Positions 50,483 through 59,383 are shown, counted from the first letter of the stretch. The stretch: 64,000 bases of DNA from Cohnella sp. AR92 (GCF_003990975.1 NZ_RZJR01000017.1:52940-116939); one strand, 5' to 3'. Program-made: numbers and translations. The notes: generated by a model not told the origin, from the sequence alone.

Positions 50483-51354
50483 ATATCCTGCTCCCTCCTT
50501 CTCAAATAATAGAGCGCGGTCAAGCTGATGAGCGAGATGATCGCGAACATCAGAATGCCGAGGGAGGAAGCGTATCCGGCGTCCTGTCGGGTGAAGTATT
50601 GCCTGTACATGTAAGTGGACAGCGAAGAGGAAGCGTAACCCGGCCCTCCGTTCGTCAGTGACACGACGACGTCGTACAGCTTGAAGCCGCCGATCAGATT
50701 GAGCACGATGCTGATCGTCATGGACGGAGCCAAGAGCGGCAAGGTGACGTTCTTGAACTTGGAGAAGGAGGAGGCGCCGTCAATGGCGGCCGCTTCGTAA
50801 TAGTCTTTGGGAATGACTTGAAGTCCGGCCAGATAGATGACCATGGCGATGCCGAGGAATTGATACGTGTTGACGAAAGTGATCATCCAGACGTTAACCT
50901 TGGAGTTGCCGAGCAGATCGATAGGGCTGCTCTTGAACAGCAGAATGATATCGTTGATCGCGCCGCCATTGTACTGAAAGAAAAAGTACCATACATACCC
51001 CATGATGAGCGGGCTGATGATGACCGGCAAATAAATGATCGTCTTCGCGATGCCGGCGGTACGCATCTTATAATTCAGAAACAGGGCGTAAGCGAGCCCG
51101 ATGACATTCTGGAAAAACGTGCTGCCCACTCCGTAAATGAAGGTATTGTAGATGACAATAAGCGTATCCTGGTCGTGGAACATCCGGCGGTAGTTGCCGA
51201 ATCCGATCCAATCCCACGTTTGCGAGAAGCCGTCCCAATCCGTGAAGCTGATCTTGACGCCGTTCGCAAGCGGGTAAACGATAAAAGTGAGCAGAAGCAC
51301 GACGGTCGGCACGTACAACAAATTAAGCCAAGCGGGCGAATTGAACGATTTCAA
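50479..51354 (-). CDS. Carbohydrate ABC permease (MalF/UgpA type)
   Basis: 291 aa from TTG 51354, six bases after GGAGGGA; the family-like sequence begins LKSFNSPAWLNLLYVPTVVLLLTFIVYPLANGV. Six segments and the coupling loop EAAAIDGASSFSKFKNVTLPLLAPS near residue 185. An upstream in-frame ATG at 51447 would add 31 residues without family character and lies in the intergenic space after the binding-protein gene. It pairs with the MalG-type subunit downstream; the ATPase is not local. Confidence 0.87.
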   Translation of the reverse strand: MKSFNSPAWLNLLYVPTVVLLLTFIVYPLANGVKISFTDWDGFSQTWDWIGFGNYRRMFHDQDTLIVIYNTFIYGVGSTFFQNVIGLAYALFLNYKMRTAGIAKTIIYLPVIISPLIMGYVWYFFFQYNGGAINDIILLFKSSPIDLLGNSKVNVWMITFVNTYQFLGIAMVIYLAGLQVIPKDYYEAAAIDGASSFSKFKNVTLPLLAPSMTISIVLNLIGGFKLYDVVVSLTNGGPGYASSSLSTYMYRQYFTRQDAGYASSLGILMFAIISLISLTALYYLRRREQDI

Positions 51355-51462
51355 AGGGGTCCCTCCATTGCGAGCGGATAAATAAGGAACGGATGCGAGT
51401 ATAAAGATTCCCGTACCGCTCGATAGACGGGCGGTACGGGATGGCATCCGGCGAGAACCTCG

Positions 51463-52788
51463 TTATTTCTTGGACAATCGGGCGACGTTCTCTTTCATGA
51501 TCTGGCTGTATTTGTCGGGCGAGATATGGCCGGAGATCAGATCGAGGCCGGAGTTGCACATGACGTCCCACATGCCGCTAGGCAAGTAAACGCGGTCGAA
51601 GTAAGGGAATACCCGAATGCTCGCGTATTGATCGTAGAAGCTCGCGAATTCGTGCGTCGCCTTCACGCCGTTAAGGCCGGCGGGCAGCTTCAGGACGTTG
51701 GCGATCTTGGCCATGTTGTCCGGTTGAGCGAAGAACTCGATGAATTTCTTCGCTTCGGCCGCATGCTTCGAATCCTTCCAGACTCCCATCGTATTGCGCT
51801 CTCCGCCCGAGAAGGAGGGTTCGTCGCCGGCTACCATGGAAGGTACGGGCATAATGCCGATCTTCGTGTCCTTATTCACCTTGTAGGCGTCATCCGCGAA
51901 GGAAGGGCTGCCCATGAAGAAGGCGACCTTATCGGTTGCGAACAGCTTAGGGAGATCCGTGTATTTGGCGGTGATGATATCTTTGTTCATGTAGCCTTTG
52001 TCGTACATTTCCTTGAACTTGGCGGGCAGCGGCGTCCATTTGGTCCAGTCGAAGCTGCCGTCCAGCAGCGCGCTCGCCGAGTTGTCGGGAGGGGAGATCA
52101 AGAGCGAGCTGGCGAATTCGTCGAAGAATTGGCCGACCGTCCAGTTGTCCGCGCCGGCGTAGTAGAACGGGGTGACGGCGCCTTTGCTTTCCGTCTTGAT
52201 CTTCTCCGCGGCGGCGAGGAATTCGTCGAACGTCTTCGGAACCTCGATGTTGTATTTCTGCAGCACGTTCACGTTATAAGAGATACCGTCTTTCGCTTCG
52301 CTGATCGGAAGCACGTACACCTTGCCGTCTTTGTCGGTGACGACGTTCTTGATCGAATCGGTCATCTGAGAGACCCAAGGTTCGTCTCTTAGATCAGCCA
52401 GGTATTTGCCGTAGCGGATAATGGCCCATCCATGGGTGTCGAATACGTCGGGCAGCTCGTTGGCCGCCATCTTTACCTTCAAGACGTTCTCGTAGTCGCC
52501 CGGGAATTGAATGTCCACTTTGATGTTCGGATTCTGCGATTCAAAGTCTTTGGCGATTTGCGCGTACACGTCTTGGCCCGCCGGAGCGCTGACGTTCATC
52601 GCTACCGATATCGTGACTTGCTCCTGGGAAGCGGAAGGCGATGCGGACGCTGATGCGGACGCTGATGCGGATGGAGAAGCGGAGGCGGAAGGCGAAGCCG
52701 AATTGTTGTTGTTCCCCCCGCATCCGGTCAAGCTTAAGGATGCGGCCAATACCATAGCGGTGATTCCAAACCAGGATCTCTTAATCAT
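51463..52788 (-). CDS. Sugar-binding lipoprotein (family 1 type) with Ser/Ala/Pro linker
   Basis: 441 aa from ATG 52788 after GGAGGGGTACG. Lipobox LSLTGC (Cys near 23), then a linker made only of Ser, Ala and Pro for about 25 residues, then a family 1 extracellular sugar-binding domain (VTISVAMNVSAPAGQDVYAQ, ANELPDVFDTHGWAIIRYGKYLADL, VYVLPISEAKDGISYNVNVLQKY, VAFFMGSPSFADDAYK). It begins the five-gene operon SBP-permease-permease-kinase-regulator. The linker DNA contains tandem 12-mers. Confidence 0.87.
   Translation of the reverse strand: MIKRSWFGITAMVLAASLSLTGCGGNNNNSASPSASASPSASASASASASPSASQEQVTISVAMNVSAPAGQDVYAQIAKDFESQNPNIKVDIQFPGDYENVLKVKMAANELPDVFDTHGWAIIRYGKYLADLRDEPWVSQMTDSIKNVVTDKDGKVYVLPISEAKDGISYNVNVLQKYNIEVPKTFDEFLAAAEKIKTESKGAVTPFYYAGADNWTVGQFFDEFASSLLISPPDNSASALLDGSFDWTKWTPLPAKFKEMYDKGYMNKDIITAKYTDLPKLFATDKVAFFMGSPSFADDAYKVNKDTKIGIMPVPSMVAGDEPSFSGGERNTMGVWKDSKHAAEAKKFIEFFAQPDNMAKIANVLKLPAGLNGVKATHEFASFYDQYASIRVFPYFDRVYLPSGMWDVMCNSGLDLISGHISPDKYSQIMKENVARLSKK
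52640..52675. repeat. Tandem 12-bp repeats in the linker of the binding protein
   Basis: GATGCGGACGCT occurs twice in a row (52640-52651, 52652-52663), followed by the diverged GATGCGGATGGA. On the coding (minus) strand it encodes alternating Ser-Ala residues. Repeat number could change without a frameshift because the unit is 12 bp. Confidence 0.7.
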
Positions 52789-52855
52789 CGTACCCCTCCA
52801 ATAATGGTTCTGAATCGCAATAGCCAATCGTCATCCAGAATTTGGCTACATCGGA

Positions 52856-52885
52856 ATCATAGCATTATTGACAGCGCTTTCGTGA
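52856..52885 (-). promoter_or_regulatory. Promoter of the SBP-permease-kinase operon with a cre site
   Basis: On the minus strand a -10 TATGAT lies at 52861-52856. Just upstream, in plus-strand terms, TGACAGCGCTTTCG (52869-52882) matches the cre consensus at 12 of 14 positions and has the palindromic core AGCGCT. The -35 is poor (TCACGA), as in promoters that need an activator, which fits control by the operon's own YesN-type regulator. Confidence 0.6.
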
Positions 52886-53057
52886 GTAAGAAAACTACGC
52901 TCGATGTACGGATTTCTCTTCTGTGCCGGGAATGTGCTCGAAGGACGCAGCCCAATCTCATTTTACAAAACGACGAAACTCCCGCCACGTGCTGTTTATA
53001 CTTCTATGATAGATTTTAATAGAAGACCATATGAAGCAGCCTGGAGGAGAGAGTTCC

Positions 53058-53555
53058 ATGGATATTCGTATCGTAGCCGCCAATCGGGATGATTTTCTGG
53101 AAATGATTAAGCTCGCGGATCTCTCCATGCCGGACCGTATGAACCTGCACGAGTTGAAGAAGTACATCGAGTTGTTCCCTGATCTCCTCTTTAAAGCGAC
53201 GCATCATGGCCGAATGATTGGCTTCTGCTGTGCGGGAATCGATATGTACCAAACGACGGGGTGGCTGCTGTTCAGCAATGTGGTCGAAGAATATCGAAGC
53301 CTGGGGATTGGCAAAAAGCTGATTCATACCCGTCTGCAAGCTCTTCAGCAATTCCGCAACATGAAGCAGGTGCTCGTGACGGTCAACGCAAAGAATGCGG
53401 CATCGATACGCGCCTTGCAATCGGCGGGGTTCCAATGGAACCGAACGGAACCGGACTATTACGGCCCGGGCAAGCATCGGGAGATCATGCGGCTTGCGGT
53501 ATCTCCTTTATCTTATCGACCGTTGGACAACCTTGAAGCGCTACCTATATTCTAG
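53058..53555 (+). CDS. GNAT-family N-acetyltransferase
   Basis: 165 aa from ATG 53058, after GGAGGAGAGAG; ATG 53031 lies on that Shine-Dalgarno. The GNAT acetyl-CoA fold is seen as WLLFSNVVEEYRSLGIGKKLIHTRLQALQQ (motif A: R-S-L-G-I-G-K) near residue 75 and VTVNAKNAASIRALQSAGFQ (motif B) near 118. The acceptor is unknown: it may be an amino acid, a protein N-terminus or an antibiotic. It is monocistronic. Confidence 0.82.
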   Translation: MDIRIVAANRDDFLEMIKLADLSMPDRMNLHELKKYIELFPDLLFKATHHGRMIGFCCAGIDMYQTTGWLLFSNVVEEYRSLGIGKKLIHTRLQALQQFRNMKQVLVTVNAKNAASIRALQSAGFQWNRTEPDYYGPGKHREIMRLAVSPLSYRPLDNLEALPIF

Positions 53556-53611
53556 GCTTAAAAATGGCAAAGAGACTTCAATGCGGCAATCTCCATCTCT
53601 ATCATAACGAG

Positions 53612-53649
53612 ACGAAATGCCCCTATTCTATGCAGTAGGGGCATTTCGT
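53612..53649. terminator. Bidirectional terminator
   Basis: ACGAAATGCCCCTA (53612-53625) and TAGGGGCATTTCGT (53636-53649) form a perfect 14-bp stem between the converging acetyltransferase and MFS genes; TATTTTC follows on the plus strand. Confidence 0.85.
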
Positions 53650-53654
53650 TATTT

Positions 53655-55061
53655 TCAAGACTCTGTTATCCCTTGTTTACGAACGGTCGCACGTGCCGGC
53701 ATAAAGCAGATAAGCGACGCTGCAAGGGCAGCTGCGAGAAAGAGCACCGACCCGAGTATGGAGTTCGATACGGCATGAGCAAATTGCAGCTTCGAAGATA
53801 TGTCCGTATGAATGCTTCCATTAAAAACGGTTATTAGGACAGCCAAGCCCAACGAAGACCCGCTTTGATGAGCAACATTAACGAGGCCGGAAGCTGCTCC
53901 CGTATCGCGCGGGTCCACTTCGGAGAGCCCCATAGCGGTGAGCGGTTGGAATACCATCCCGGCGCCTATTCCCATAACAATTAACAGAATGAAGATAAGC
54001 GGGAAGAACTCCGCTTGCGAGTTGACGATTCGGCTCAACCAGAGCGTCCCCATAAGTGCGATCAGCAAACCGGATAGCAGGACATTTCTACTGCCATAAC
54101 GGTGAATCAACTTAGACATCAGGAACATCATCGCGAATTGGGAACCCGTAAACGGCACGAAGGCTAAACCGGCTTCTAACGAACTGTACCCGAGGACGTT
54201 CTGCAAATATTGAGGGACAAAGAAAAAGATGGCGAAGTTCCCGCATACCACAAGGAACCTTCCCAGATAAGCTCCGGCTCGCAGGCGGTTGGCAAACAAT
54301 CGAAGCGGGACGATCGGCTCGGCTACCCGGGCTTCAATCAGCACGAAGGCAGTTAACGAGATCGCTCCGGCTGCGAGCCAGAGCCAGGTGGCGCTGTTGT
54401 CCCAACCATGATTCGCCGCTTGAACAAAGCCGTATACCAACGCGGTCATGCCGATGATAGAGGTGAACGCTCCTCCCATATCGAATCGCCCGATTCTTGT
54501 ACTTGTTTGTTGAATAAATCGGTGAGCCAGAAACAGCAAGGCAATTCCAACGGGAACATTGATTAGCATCCCAACGCGCCAAGAAAGAAAGTCCGTTAAG
54601 AAGCCGCCGAGAAGAAGACCGACGCTGCCGCCCGCAGCCGACACCGCGCTGTACATCGCGATAGCTCTTGAACGTTCTTTGGCTTCCGTGAAGTTAGCCG
54701 ATAGCAAGGCTAGCGCAGCGGGCGTTGCCAATGCCGCCGCCAAGCCTTGGATGGCACGGGACACCAGCAAGAACCCGGCTGTCGGCGCCAAACCGGCCAG
54801 AAGAGAGGTTAGCGCAAATAATCCGATACCTATTCCGAGAATTCTTCTGCGCCCAAGAAGATCTCCTGCCCGGGCACCAAGCAGCAAGAATCCCCCGAAT
54901 GCCAGAATATAACTGTTCTGGACCCAAGTAAGGCTGGTCGTCGACATATGAAGCGAACGGCCGATCTCCGGCAGTGCCGTTACCATAATGGAGGCGTCAA
55001 GCACGACGATCAATTGACAAGCAATGATGATGGTTAGAATAATCGATTTCGTTGAAGTCAT
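53655..55061 (-). CDS. MFS drug exporter, DHA2 family
   Basis: 468 aa with about 14 hydrophobic segments. It starts IILTIIIACQLIVVLDASIMVTALPEI (DHA2 motif D1 around LDASIM), then LLLGARAGDLLGRRRILG (motif A) and SRAIQGLAAALATPAALALL. It exports toxic hydrophobic compounds. It diverges from the AraC-type regulator gene with 148 bp between the start codons, so that regulator may control it. Confidence 0.87.
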   Translation of the reverse strand: MTSTKSIILTIIIACQLIVVLDASIMVTALPEIGRSLHMSTTSLTWVQNSYILAFGGFLLLGARAGDLLGRRRILGIGIGLFALTSLLAGLAPTAGFLLVSRAIQGLAAALATPAALALLSANFTEAKERSRAIAMYSAVSAAGGSVGLLLGGFLTDFLSWRVGMLINVPVGIALLFLAHRFIQQTSTRIGRFDMGGAFTSIIGMTALVYGFVQAANHGWDNSATWLWLAAGAISLTAFVLIEARVAEPIVPLRLFANRLRAGAYLGRFLVVCGNFAIFFFVPQYLQNVLGYSSLEAGLAFVPFTGSQFAMMFLMSKLIHRYGSRNVLLSGLLIALMGTLWLSRIVNSQAEFFPLIFILLIVMGIGAGMVFQPLTAMGLSEVDPRDTGAASGLVNVAHQSGSSLGLAVLITVFNGSIHTDISSKLQFAHAVSNSILGSVLFLAAALAASLICFMPARATVRKQGITES

Positions 55062-55209
55062 ATGCAGCGTCCCTTCCTTTTATCGTGATTGTTGTGATGA
55101 ACCTTATTATGAAGGGAGGCGGAGGAGGGAAGTAGACCGTTCCTGTTAAGTTATTGCCTAAAGCTGCAAATCATCCGTATAATTGGAGAAAAGGATGGAG
55201 GCGGCTTTG

Positions 55210-56130
55210 ATGACGGAACTCGAGCAAGCGCTGAACCGGATTATCGCTCTGACAAGTCGGATGACGTTGTCGGATGGACGAACACCGACGCGTATTCCTT
55301 ATTTCTCCATCGTTAAACACAGTCGCGATACGCAGCGGAACACAGGAGTATTGACTCCTTCCTTTTGCCTAATCCTTCAGGGGAATAAGAGGCTGTATCT
55401 GGGTCAAGACATCTTCGACTACTCCGAGGGAGATTATCTGGCTTCGTTGATCGATCTGCCAGCTTCCGCTCAAGTCGTCGGAGCAACGGAAGAGACTCCT
55501 TATCTCGGATTGCGCATCGATTTTACGACGCAAGAGATTGCTTCCGTGGTTACGGAGGCCGGGATAACGGCAGGGCCGAAGGAGAAGGGCCTGAGCGCGG
55601 GAGCGTTCATTGGCAAATCGGACGCCGATCTGCTCGATATTTTTGCCCGGTTGCTCAAGCTGGCCGATAAGCCTAATGCGGCTTTCCTGTCCGAATTGCT
55701 TAAGAAGGAAATGATCTACCACTTGCTGTCCGGGGATTATGGGCATTTGTTCTTTCAAAAGGGGCTTTTCGATCAGAAGGCGGACGGGGTCGGACAAGCG
55801 ATCCAATGGATCAAAGAGAATTACGAGAGTTCCTTTACCGTGGAGGAACTCGCTCGGTCGTTCAATTTGAGCACCTCCGGACTGCATCACAAATTCAAAG
55901 CGATCACTACGATGGGGCCGCTGCAGTACCAGAAGCAGCTTCGCCTGCTGGAAGCCAGGCGCTTAATGTTGAGCGGAACCGCAGGAGCAACGGCAGCCGC
56001 GACGACGGTTGGCTACGAAAGCCCCTCTCAATTCAACCGGGAATACCGCAGGCTATTTGGCTTGCCGCCTCTACAAGATATTAAGGAGATAAGAAAAGCA
56101 TCTAGCGCTTGGGGATTTGAGGATAGCTGA
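55210..56130 (+). CDS. AraC-family regulator with AraC_N cupin-type domain
   Basis: 306 aa from ATG 55210, eight bases after GGAGG; ATG 55195 and TTG 55183 are alternatives. The N-terminal effector domain has PTRIPYFSIVKHSRD, SFCLILQGNKRLYLGQDIFDYSEGDYL and DLPASAQVVGATEETPYLGLRIDF, the AraC_N (PF06719-type) pattern; the C-terminal double helix-turn-helix reads FTVEELARSFNLSTSGLHHKFKAIT and AATTVGYESPSQFNREYRRLFG. It is divergently placed to the MFS exporter. The inducer is unknown. Confidence 0.87.
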   Translation: MTELEQALNRIIALTSRMTLSDGRTPTRIPYFSIVKHSRDTQRNTGVLTPSFCLILQGNKRLYLGQDIFDYSEGDYLASLIDLPASAQVVGATEETPYLGLRIDFTTQEIASVVTEAGITAGPKEKGLSAGAFIGKSDADLLDIFARLLKLADKPNAAFLSELLKKEMIYHLLSGDYGHLFFQKGLFDQKADGVGQAIQWIKENYESSFTVEELARSFNLSTSGLHHKFKAITTMGPLQYQKQLRLLEARRLMLSGTAGATAAATTVGYESPSQFNREYRRLFGLPPLQDIKEIRKASSAWGFEDS

Positions 56131-56136
56131 TAATCA

Positions 56137-56182
56137 AAAGCCGTTCCCATTCATCATCTTGGATGACTCTCGGAACGGCTTT
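56137..56182 (+). terminator. Terminator of the AraC-family gene
   Basis: AAAGCCGTTCC (56137-56147) and GGAACGGCTTT (56172-56182) form a perfect 11-bp stem with a 24-nt loop; the exit is TTTACTC. Confidence 0.65.
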
Positions 56183-56293
56183 ACTCATCCATTCAAGAAG
56201 CACTTCGGCTTTCCTCCGTTAGCCGTCATCAATAGGAATGGTTTCGTGATAAAATAGGGTCGGCTCCTATTCTCTCGATTGGTGGAATCTAGC

Positions 56294-57718
56294 ATGTTCG
56301 ATATCCTTCTGCCCGCGGACAGCGATCAACCGCTTTACGAGCAAATCTACCGGCAAATCCGCACTCGGATTCAAGAAGGAAAGCTAGCGCACGGGACAAG
56401 GGTTCCTTCCGTGCGCACGCTGCAGAATCTCTTGAATATAAGCAAGACTCCGATCGAGACCGCCTGCCAGATGCTGATCGCGGAAGGGTACCTGGCAAGT
56501 CGCCCGCGTTCCGGACTTTACGTGTCTAACCCCTACTCCTCTATTCCAGGCAGTCATTCCGAGAGCGGCGAACGGCTCTCTGCGCGTTCTCCGAATCCCA
56601 ACCCGCTCCTAAGTTCGGGCGAATCCTTCATCGATTTCGATCCGTCGGCAATAGACCCTGAGGCCTTTCCTTTGACGGTATGGTCTAAGATGATGAAGCA
56701 GGCCCTCATCGTACACGAGAAGGACCTGGGGCGCTATGGCGAAGCCCAAGGGGAACGCGGATTAAGAGCGGCTATCGCCGAATACTTGAGGAACTCGAGA
56801 GGAGTGACCTGCTCCCCCGACCAGATCGTCGTCGGTACCGGAATGGCGTATAGCGTAGGGGTTGTCGCCAAGTTATTGGATGGAATCCGGCGAATAGCCG
56901 TCGAAGACCCCGGCTTCAAGCTGATCCGAGATCAATTCGCTTGGAATGGTTGGGAAGTTGTCCCCATTCCCGTTCGCGAGAAGGGAATTGCCTTGGACGA
57001 ACTGGAACGGTCGAGGTCTCGGCTCGTTTATGTAACGCCGTCCCATCAATTCCCTACCGGTGAGATTATGCCGTTCCCGGAACGGGAGCGTCTGCTTCGC
57101 TGGGCATCGAGCCGCGACGGCTTCATTCTGGAGGATGATTACGACAGCGAGTGCCGATACGTCGGCAAACCGATCCCTTCCCTTCAAAGCTTGGATTCGA
57201 ACGGAAACGTCATTTATGTCGGAACCTTCTCCAAGACGTTCAGCCCCTCCTTGCGCATGAATTATATGGTACTGCCGGTTCGTTTGCTCGAGAGGCTTCG
57301 CAAGCTGGAGAGGGAAGTGTTATCTCCTCCTTCGCGAGTCGAACAATGGGCCATGCAAGCCTTCATGGAGCAGGGCCACTGGTATCGTCACCTTCGACGG
57401 GTACGAGTTCTATACCGGGCCAAACACCGTCATCTAATCGAGTGCGTGCAGCGCCGCTTCGGCGACCGGGTCGAGATTACGGGAAAGGATGCCGGGCTCC
57501 ATATTCAGGTCAGCGTTCTGCGGCATCGATCTTCGCGCGAACTTGTACGATTGGCTGCGGAGGCAGGCGTCAGAGTCTACGATTTTTGCAACATGCATCT
57601 GGATCCGGGGACGGTGGCTCCGACACCGACAATCTATATGGGCTTTGCCGGCGTCTCTTTATCCGATATCGACAAAGGAGTTAAATTGCTTAAAGAAGCT
57701 TGGTTCGAAGGCTCTTGA
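56294..57718 (+). CDS. MocR/PdxR-type regulator (GntR helix-turn-helix plus aminotransferase-like domain)
   Basis: 474 aa from ATG 56294. The N-terminal winged helix reads QPLYEQIYRQIRTRIQEGKLAHGTRVPSVRTLQNLLNISKTPIETACQML; a linker follows (~75-110), then a fold-type I PLP domain: YGEAQGERGLRAAIAEYL, VTPSHQFPTGEIMPF, EDDYDSECRY near 285 and the PLP Lys in GTFSKTFSPSLR near 312. Such proteins sense PLP or amino-compound adducts and regulate vitamin B6, GABA or taurine genes. Its 3' end overlaps the converging EamA transporter gene by 85 bp. Confidence 0.9.
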   Translation: MFDILLPADSDQPLYEQIYRQIRTRIQEGKLAHGTRVPSVRTLQNLLNISKTPIETACQMLIAEGYLASRPRSGLYVSNPYSSIPGSHSESGERLSARSPNPNPLLSSGESFIDFDPSAIDPEAFPLTVWSKMMKQALIVHEKDLGRYGEAQGERGLRAAIAEYLRNSRGVTCSPDQIVVGTGMAYSVGVVAKLLDGIRRIAVEDPGFKLIRDQFAWNGWEVVPIPVREKGIALDELERSRSRLVYVTPSHQFPTGEIMPFPERERLLRWASSRDGFILEDDYDSECRYVGKPIPSLQSLDSNGNVIYVGTFSKTFSPSLRMNYMVLPVRLLERLRKLEREVLSPPSRVEQWAMQAFMEQGHWYRHLRRVRVLYRAKHRHLIECVQRRFGDRVEITGKDAGLHIQVSVLRHRSSRELVRLAAEAGVRVYDFCNMHLDPGTVAPTPTIYMGFAGVSLSDIDKGVKLLKEAWFEGS

Positions 57719-58590
57719 CTTCCGGCTCGTCCGATCCTGCCCGCCATGTAGACACCGCCTAGGATCAGCCCCAAGCCAAGAATCATATTCCAACGTATCT
57801 CTTCTTGAAGCAGGAGGGAACCCCACGCCAAGGAGCTTACGGGGATCAGATAGGTAACCATCGTCGCGTAGACCGGTCCCCCGCGTTTCACGATCCAATA
57901 GAATAGAATGTAGGCAATGCCGGAGCCGCCAATGCCAAGCCCGGCGAGAGCAGCCGCGTTAGCGGGGACGGTTAACGGGGATAACGAAAGGCTCTCGGTC
58001 GCGAACGCGGCGCCTCCGCTGCCCAGCATGGCGAAGAACAGCGTGCCGAACGCGGATTGATAAGCGGTTAGGGGCGACAGCCATCGTCTCGTTAATTGAG
58101 AGCCTAACCCATAGAATAACGAGGCGATCAACATGCCGATCGTCCCTAATGCGTCAAACGAACTTCCCCCTTGGTATCCCAGCAATACGACCACCCCTGC
58201 CATGGCGGCCGTCAAGCCGATCGCTTGCGGACGCCGAGACTTTCCTCCGAAGAACAGAATTCCAAGAAGAAGAGAGAATAAAGGTGTGGTCGCGTTTAAG
58301 ATAGAGGCGAGGCTGCTCATGATTCGAGTTTCGCAATAGCCGATGATGGCCCAAGGAATCGCCATATTAACCAGCGCAGTCGTCCCAAGATAAAGCCACG
58401 GCATTCTCCTCCAAGGCAAAGGTTGGCGAGTTAATCCCATAATCAGTGCGATTGCAGCCAAGCCAAGTGCCGAACGCAGAAAAACGATTGTCCAAGGACC
58501 GAAGTCGTGAACCAGCACTTTAATGAAATAATACGATCCGCCCCATATGAGGCTGAGCAGGAGCAGCGCGGGCAGCAAGGCGCGGTTCAT
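57634..58590 (-). CDS. EamA/RhaT-type (DMT superfamily) transporter
   Basis: 318 aa with about 10 hydrophobic segments in two EamA repeats; it begins LLPALLLLSLIWGGSYYFIKVLV, and GSSFDALGTIGMLIASLFYGLGSQLTRRW starts the second repeat. DMT carriers export amino acids and other metabolites. The last ~28 codons (SQEPSNQASLSNLTP, a hydrophilic tail) run antisense into the end of the MocR-type gene. It overlaps the upstream thioredoxin-like gene by four bases (ATGA), so the two are translationally coupled. Confidence 0.87.
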   Translation of the reverse strand: MNRALLPALLLLSLIWGGSYYFIKVLVHDFGPWTIVFLRSALGLAAIALIMGLTRQPLPWRRMPWLYLGTTALVNMAIPWAIIGYCETRIMSSLASILNATTPLFSLLLGILFFGGKSRRPQAIGLTAAMAGVVVLLGYQGGSSFDALGTIGMLIASLFYGLGSQLTRRWLSPLTAYQSAFGTLFFAMLGSGGAAFATESLSLSPLTVPANAAALAGLGIGGSGIAYILFYWIVKRGGPVYATMVTYLIPVSSLAWGSLLLQEEIRWNMILGLGLILGGVYMAGRIGRAGSQEPSNQASLSNLTPLSISDKETPAKPI

Positions 58591-59210
58591 CGCGAGCTTC
58601 TCTCCGATTGGATAGACTCAAGGCAAGCGCGCAGCTCCTGGATCAAGGCTCTTTGGTAGTCGGACACGCATCGATAAAGACTGCCGATTGCCCGATAGGT
58701 CTCGTTGAGTTTATCTTGATAGCCTGCTGCTTTCCGGTCCGGATTCTCCTCTTTGAAGCGGTCCATCACGGCCTGTATATACGCGGGCCGAGCTCCCCAT
58801 CTGCCTAACACCTCGCCGGAATCGCTCAGGAAGACGGCGATCGGCTGAGCCCTGCCCCCATTCGTAAGAAAGTGATCCATCGTCTCCAGATGTTCGTCCA
58901 TGATCAAGATCTCCGTCGGGATTCGCGCATGCTCCATCGCCCGAACCAATACGGGAACGTTCCAGATCACGTCCGGGCACCAATCCGTCGCCAGGATCAG
59001 GACGCGCAGATCGTTCCTTTCATTCAGGGAGCCGATCGCTTCTCGGTCGTCTTGATCCGGCCATTCAAAGTGATCATATAGGGATGTAAGCTTCTCTTTG
59101 GTATCGGGTATGCCGCTATTGACCATTTCCCTTGAATTCATGCTCTTCATAAAATGAGACGGCGTGATTCCTTGGCCAAGTTTGTGTGTGAGATAAAGGG
59201 ATTCCGACAT
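58587..59210 (-). CDS. Thioredoxin-fold protein with a single active-site cysteine
   Basis: 207 aa from ATG 59210, after GAAGGAAGTG; an in-frame ATG at 59249 gives no family-like residues. LRVLILATDWCPDVIWNVPVLVRAME near residue 68 is a thioredoxin-type strand-helix in which C-x-x-C is reduced to Cys-Pro-Asp-Val. PTEILIMDEHLETMDHFLTNGGRAQPIAVFL holds the cis-Pro loop. Proteins of this kind occur in Bacillales as thioredoxin-family proteins of unknown task. Without the second Cys it cannot act as a normal disulfide reductase; a monothiol or binding role is possible. It is coupled to the EamA gene. Confidence 0.75.
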   Translation of the reverse strand: MSESLYLTHKLGQGITPSHFMKSMNSREMVNSGIPDTKEKLTSLYDHFEWPDQDDREAIGSLNERNDLRVLILATDWCPDVIWNVPVLVRAMEHARIPTEILIMDEHLETMDHFLTNGGRAQPIAVFLSDSGEVLGRWGARPAYIQAVMDRFKEENPDRKAAGYQDKLNETYRAIGSLYRCVSDYQRALIQELRACLESIQSERSSR

Positions 59211-59258
59211 GACTAACACTTCCTTCGTTGGATGATATACAGTGAGCATATAGGGAGA

Positions 59259-59280
59259 CTGACCTTTAATAAATGGTCAG
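59259..59280. promoter_or_regulatory. Dyad CTGACC-N10-GGTCAG
   Basis: CTGACC (59259-59264) and GGTCAG (59275-59280) flank ten A/T bases, in the divergent space between the thioredoxin-like and lipoprotein genes. The form is that of an operator of a TetR-type or similar dimeric repressor. Confidence 0.4.
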
Positions 59281-59383
59281 TTTATTAATCAATTTAAAGA
59301 CAGTTGATGGATAAATTTCTTGGAGTAATCCTTATGGTGAAGGGGACGCTAATAGCACTATTGAAGGCGAGGTGCTAATTGCG

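Noticed and set aside
52640..52720. Short repeats as a CRISPR-like array
   Set aside because: The units are contiguous, 12 bp, and in frame within a lipoprotein linker.
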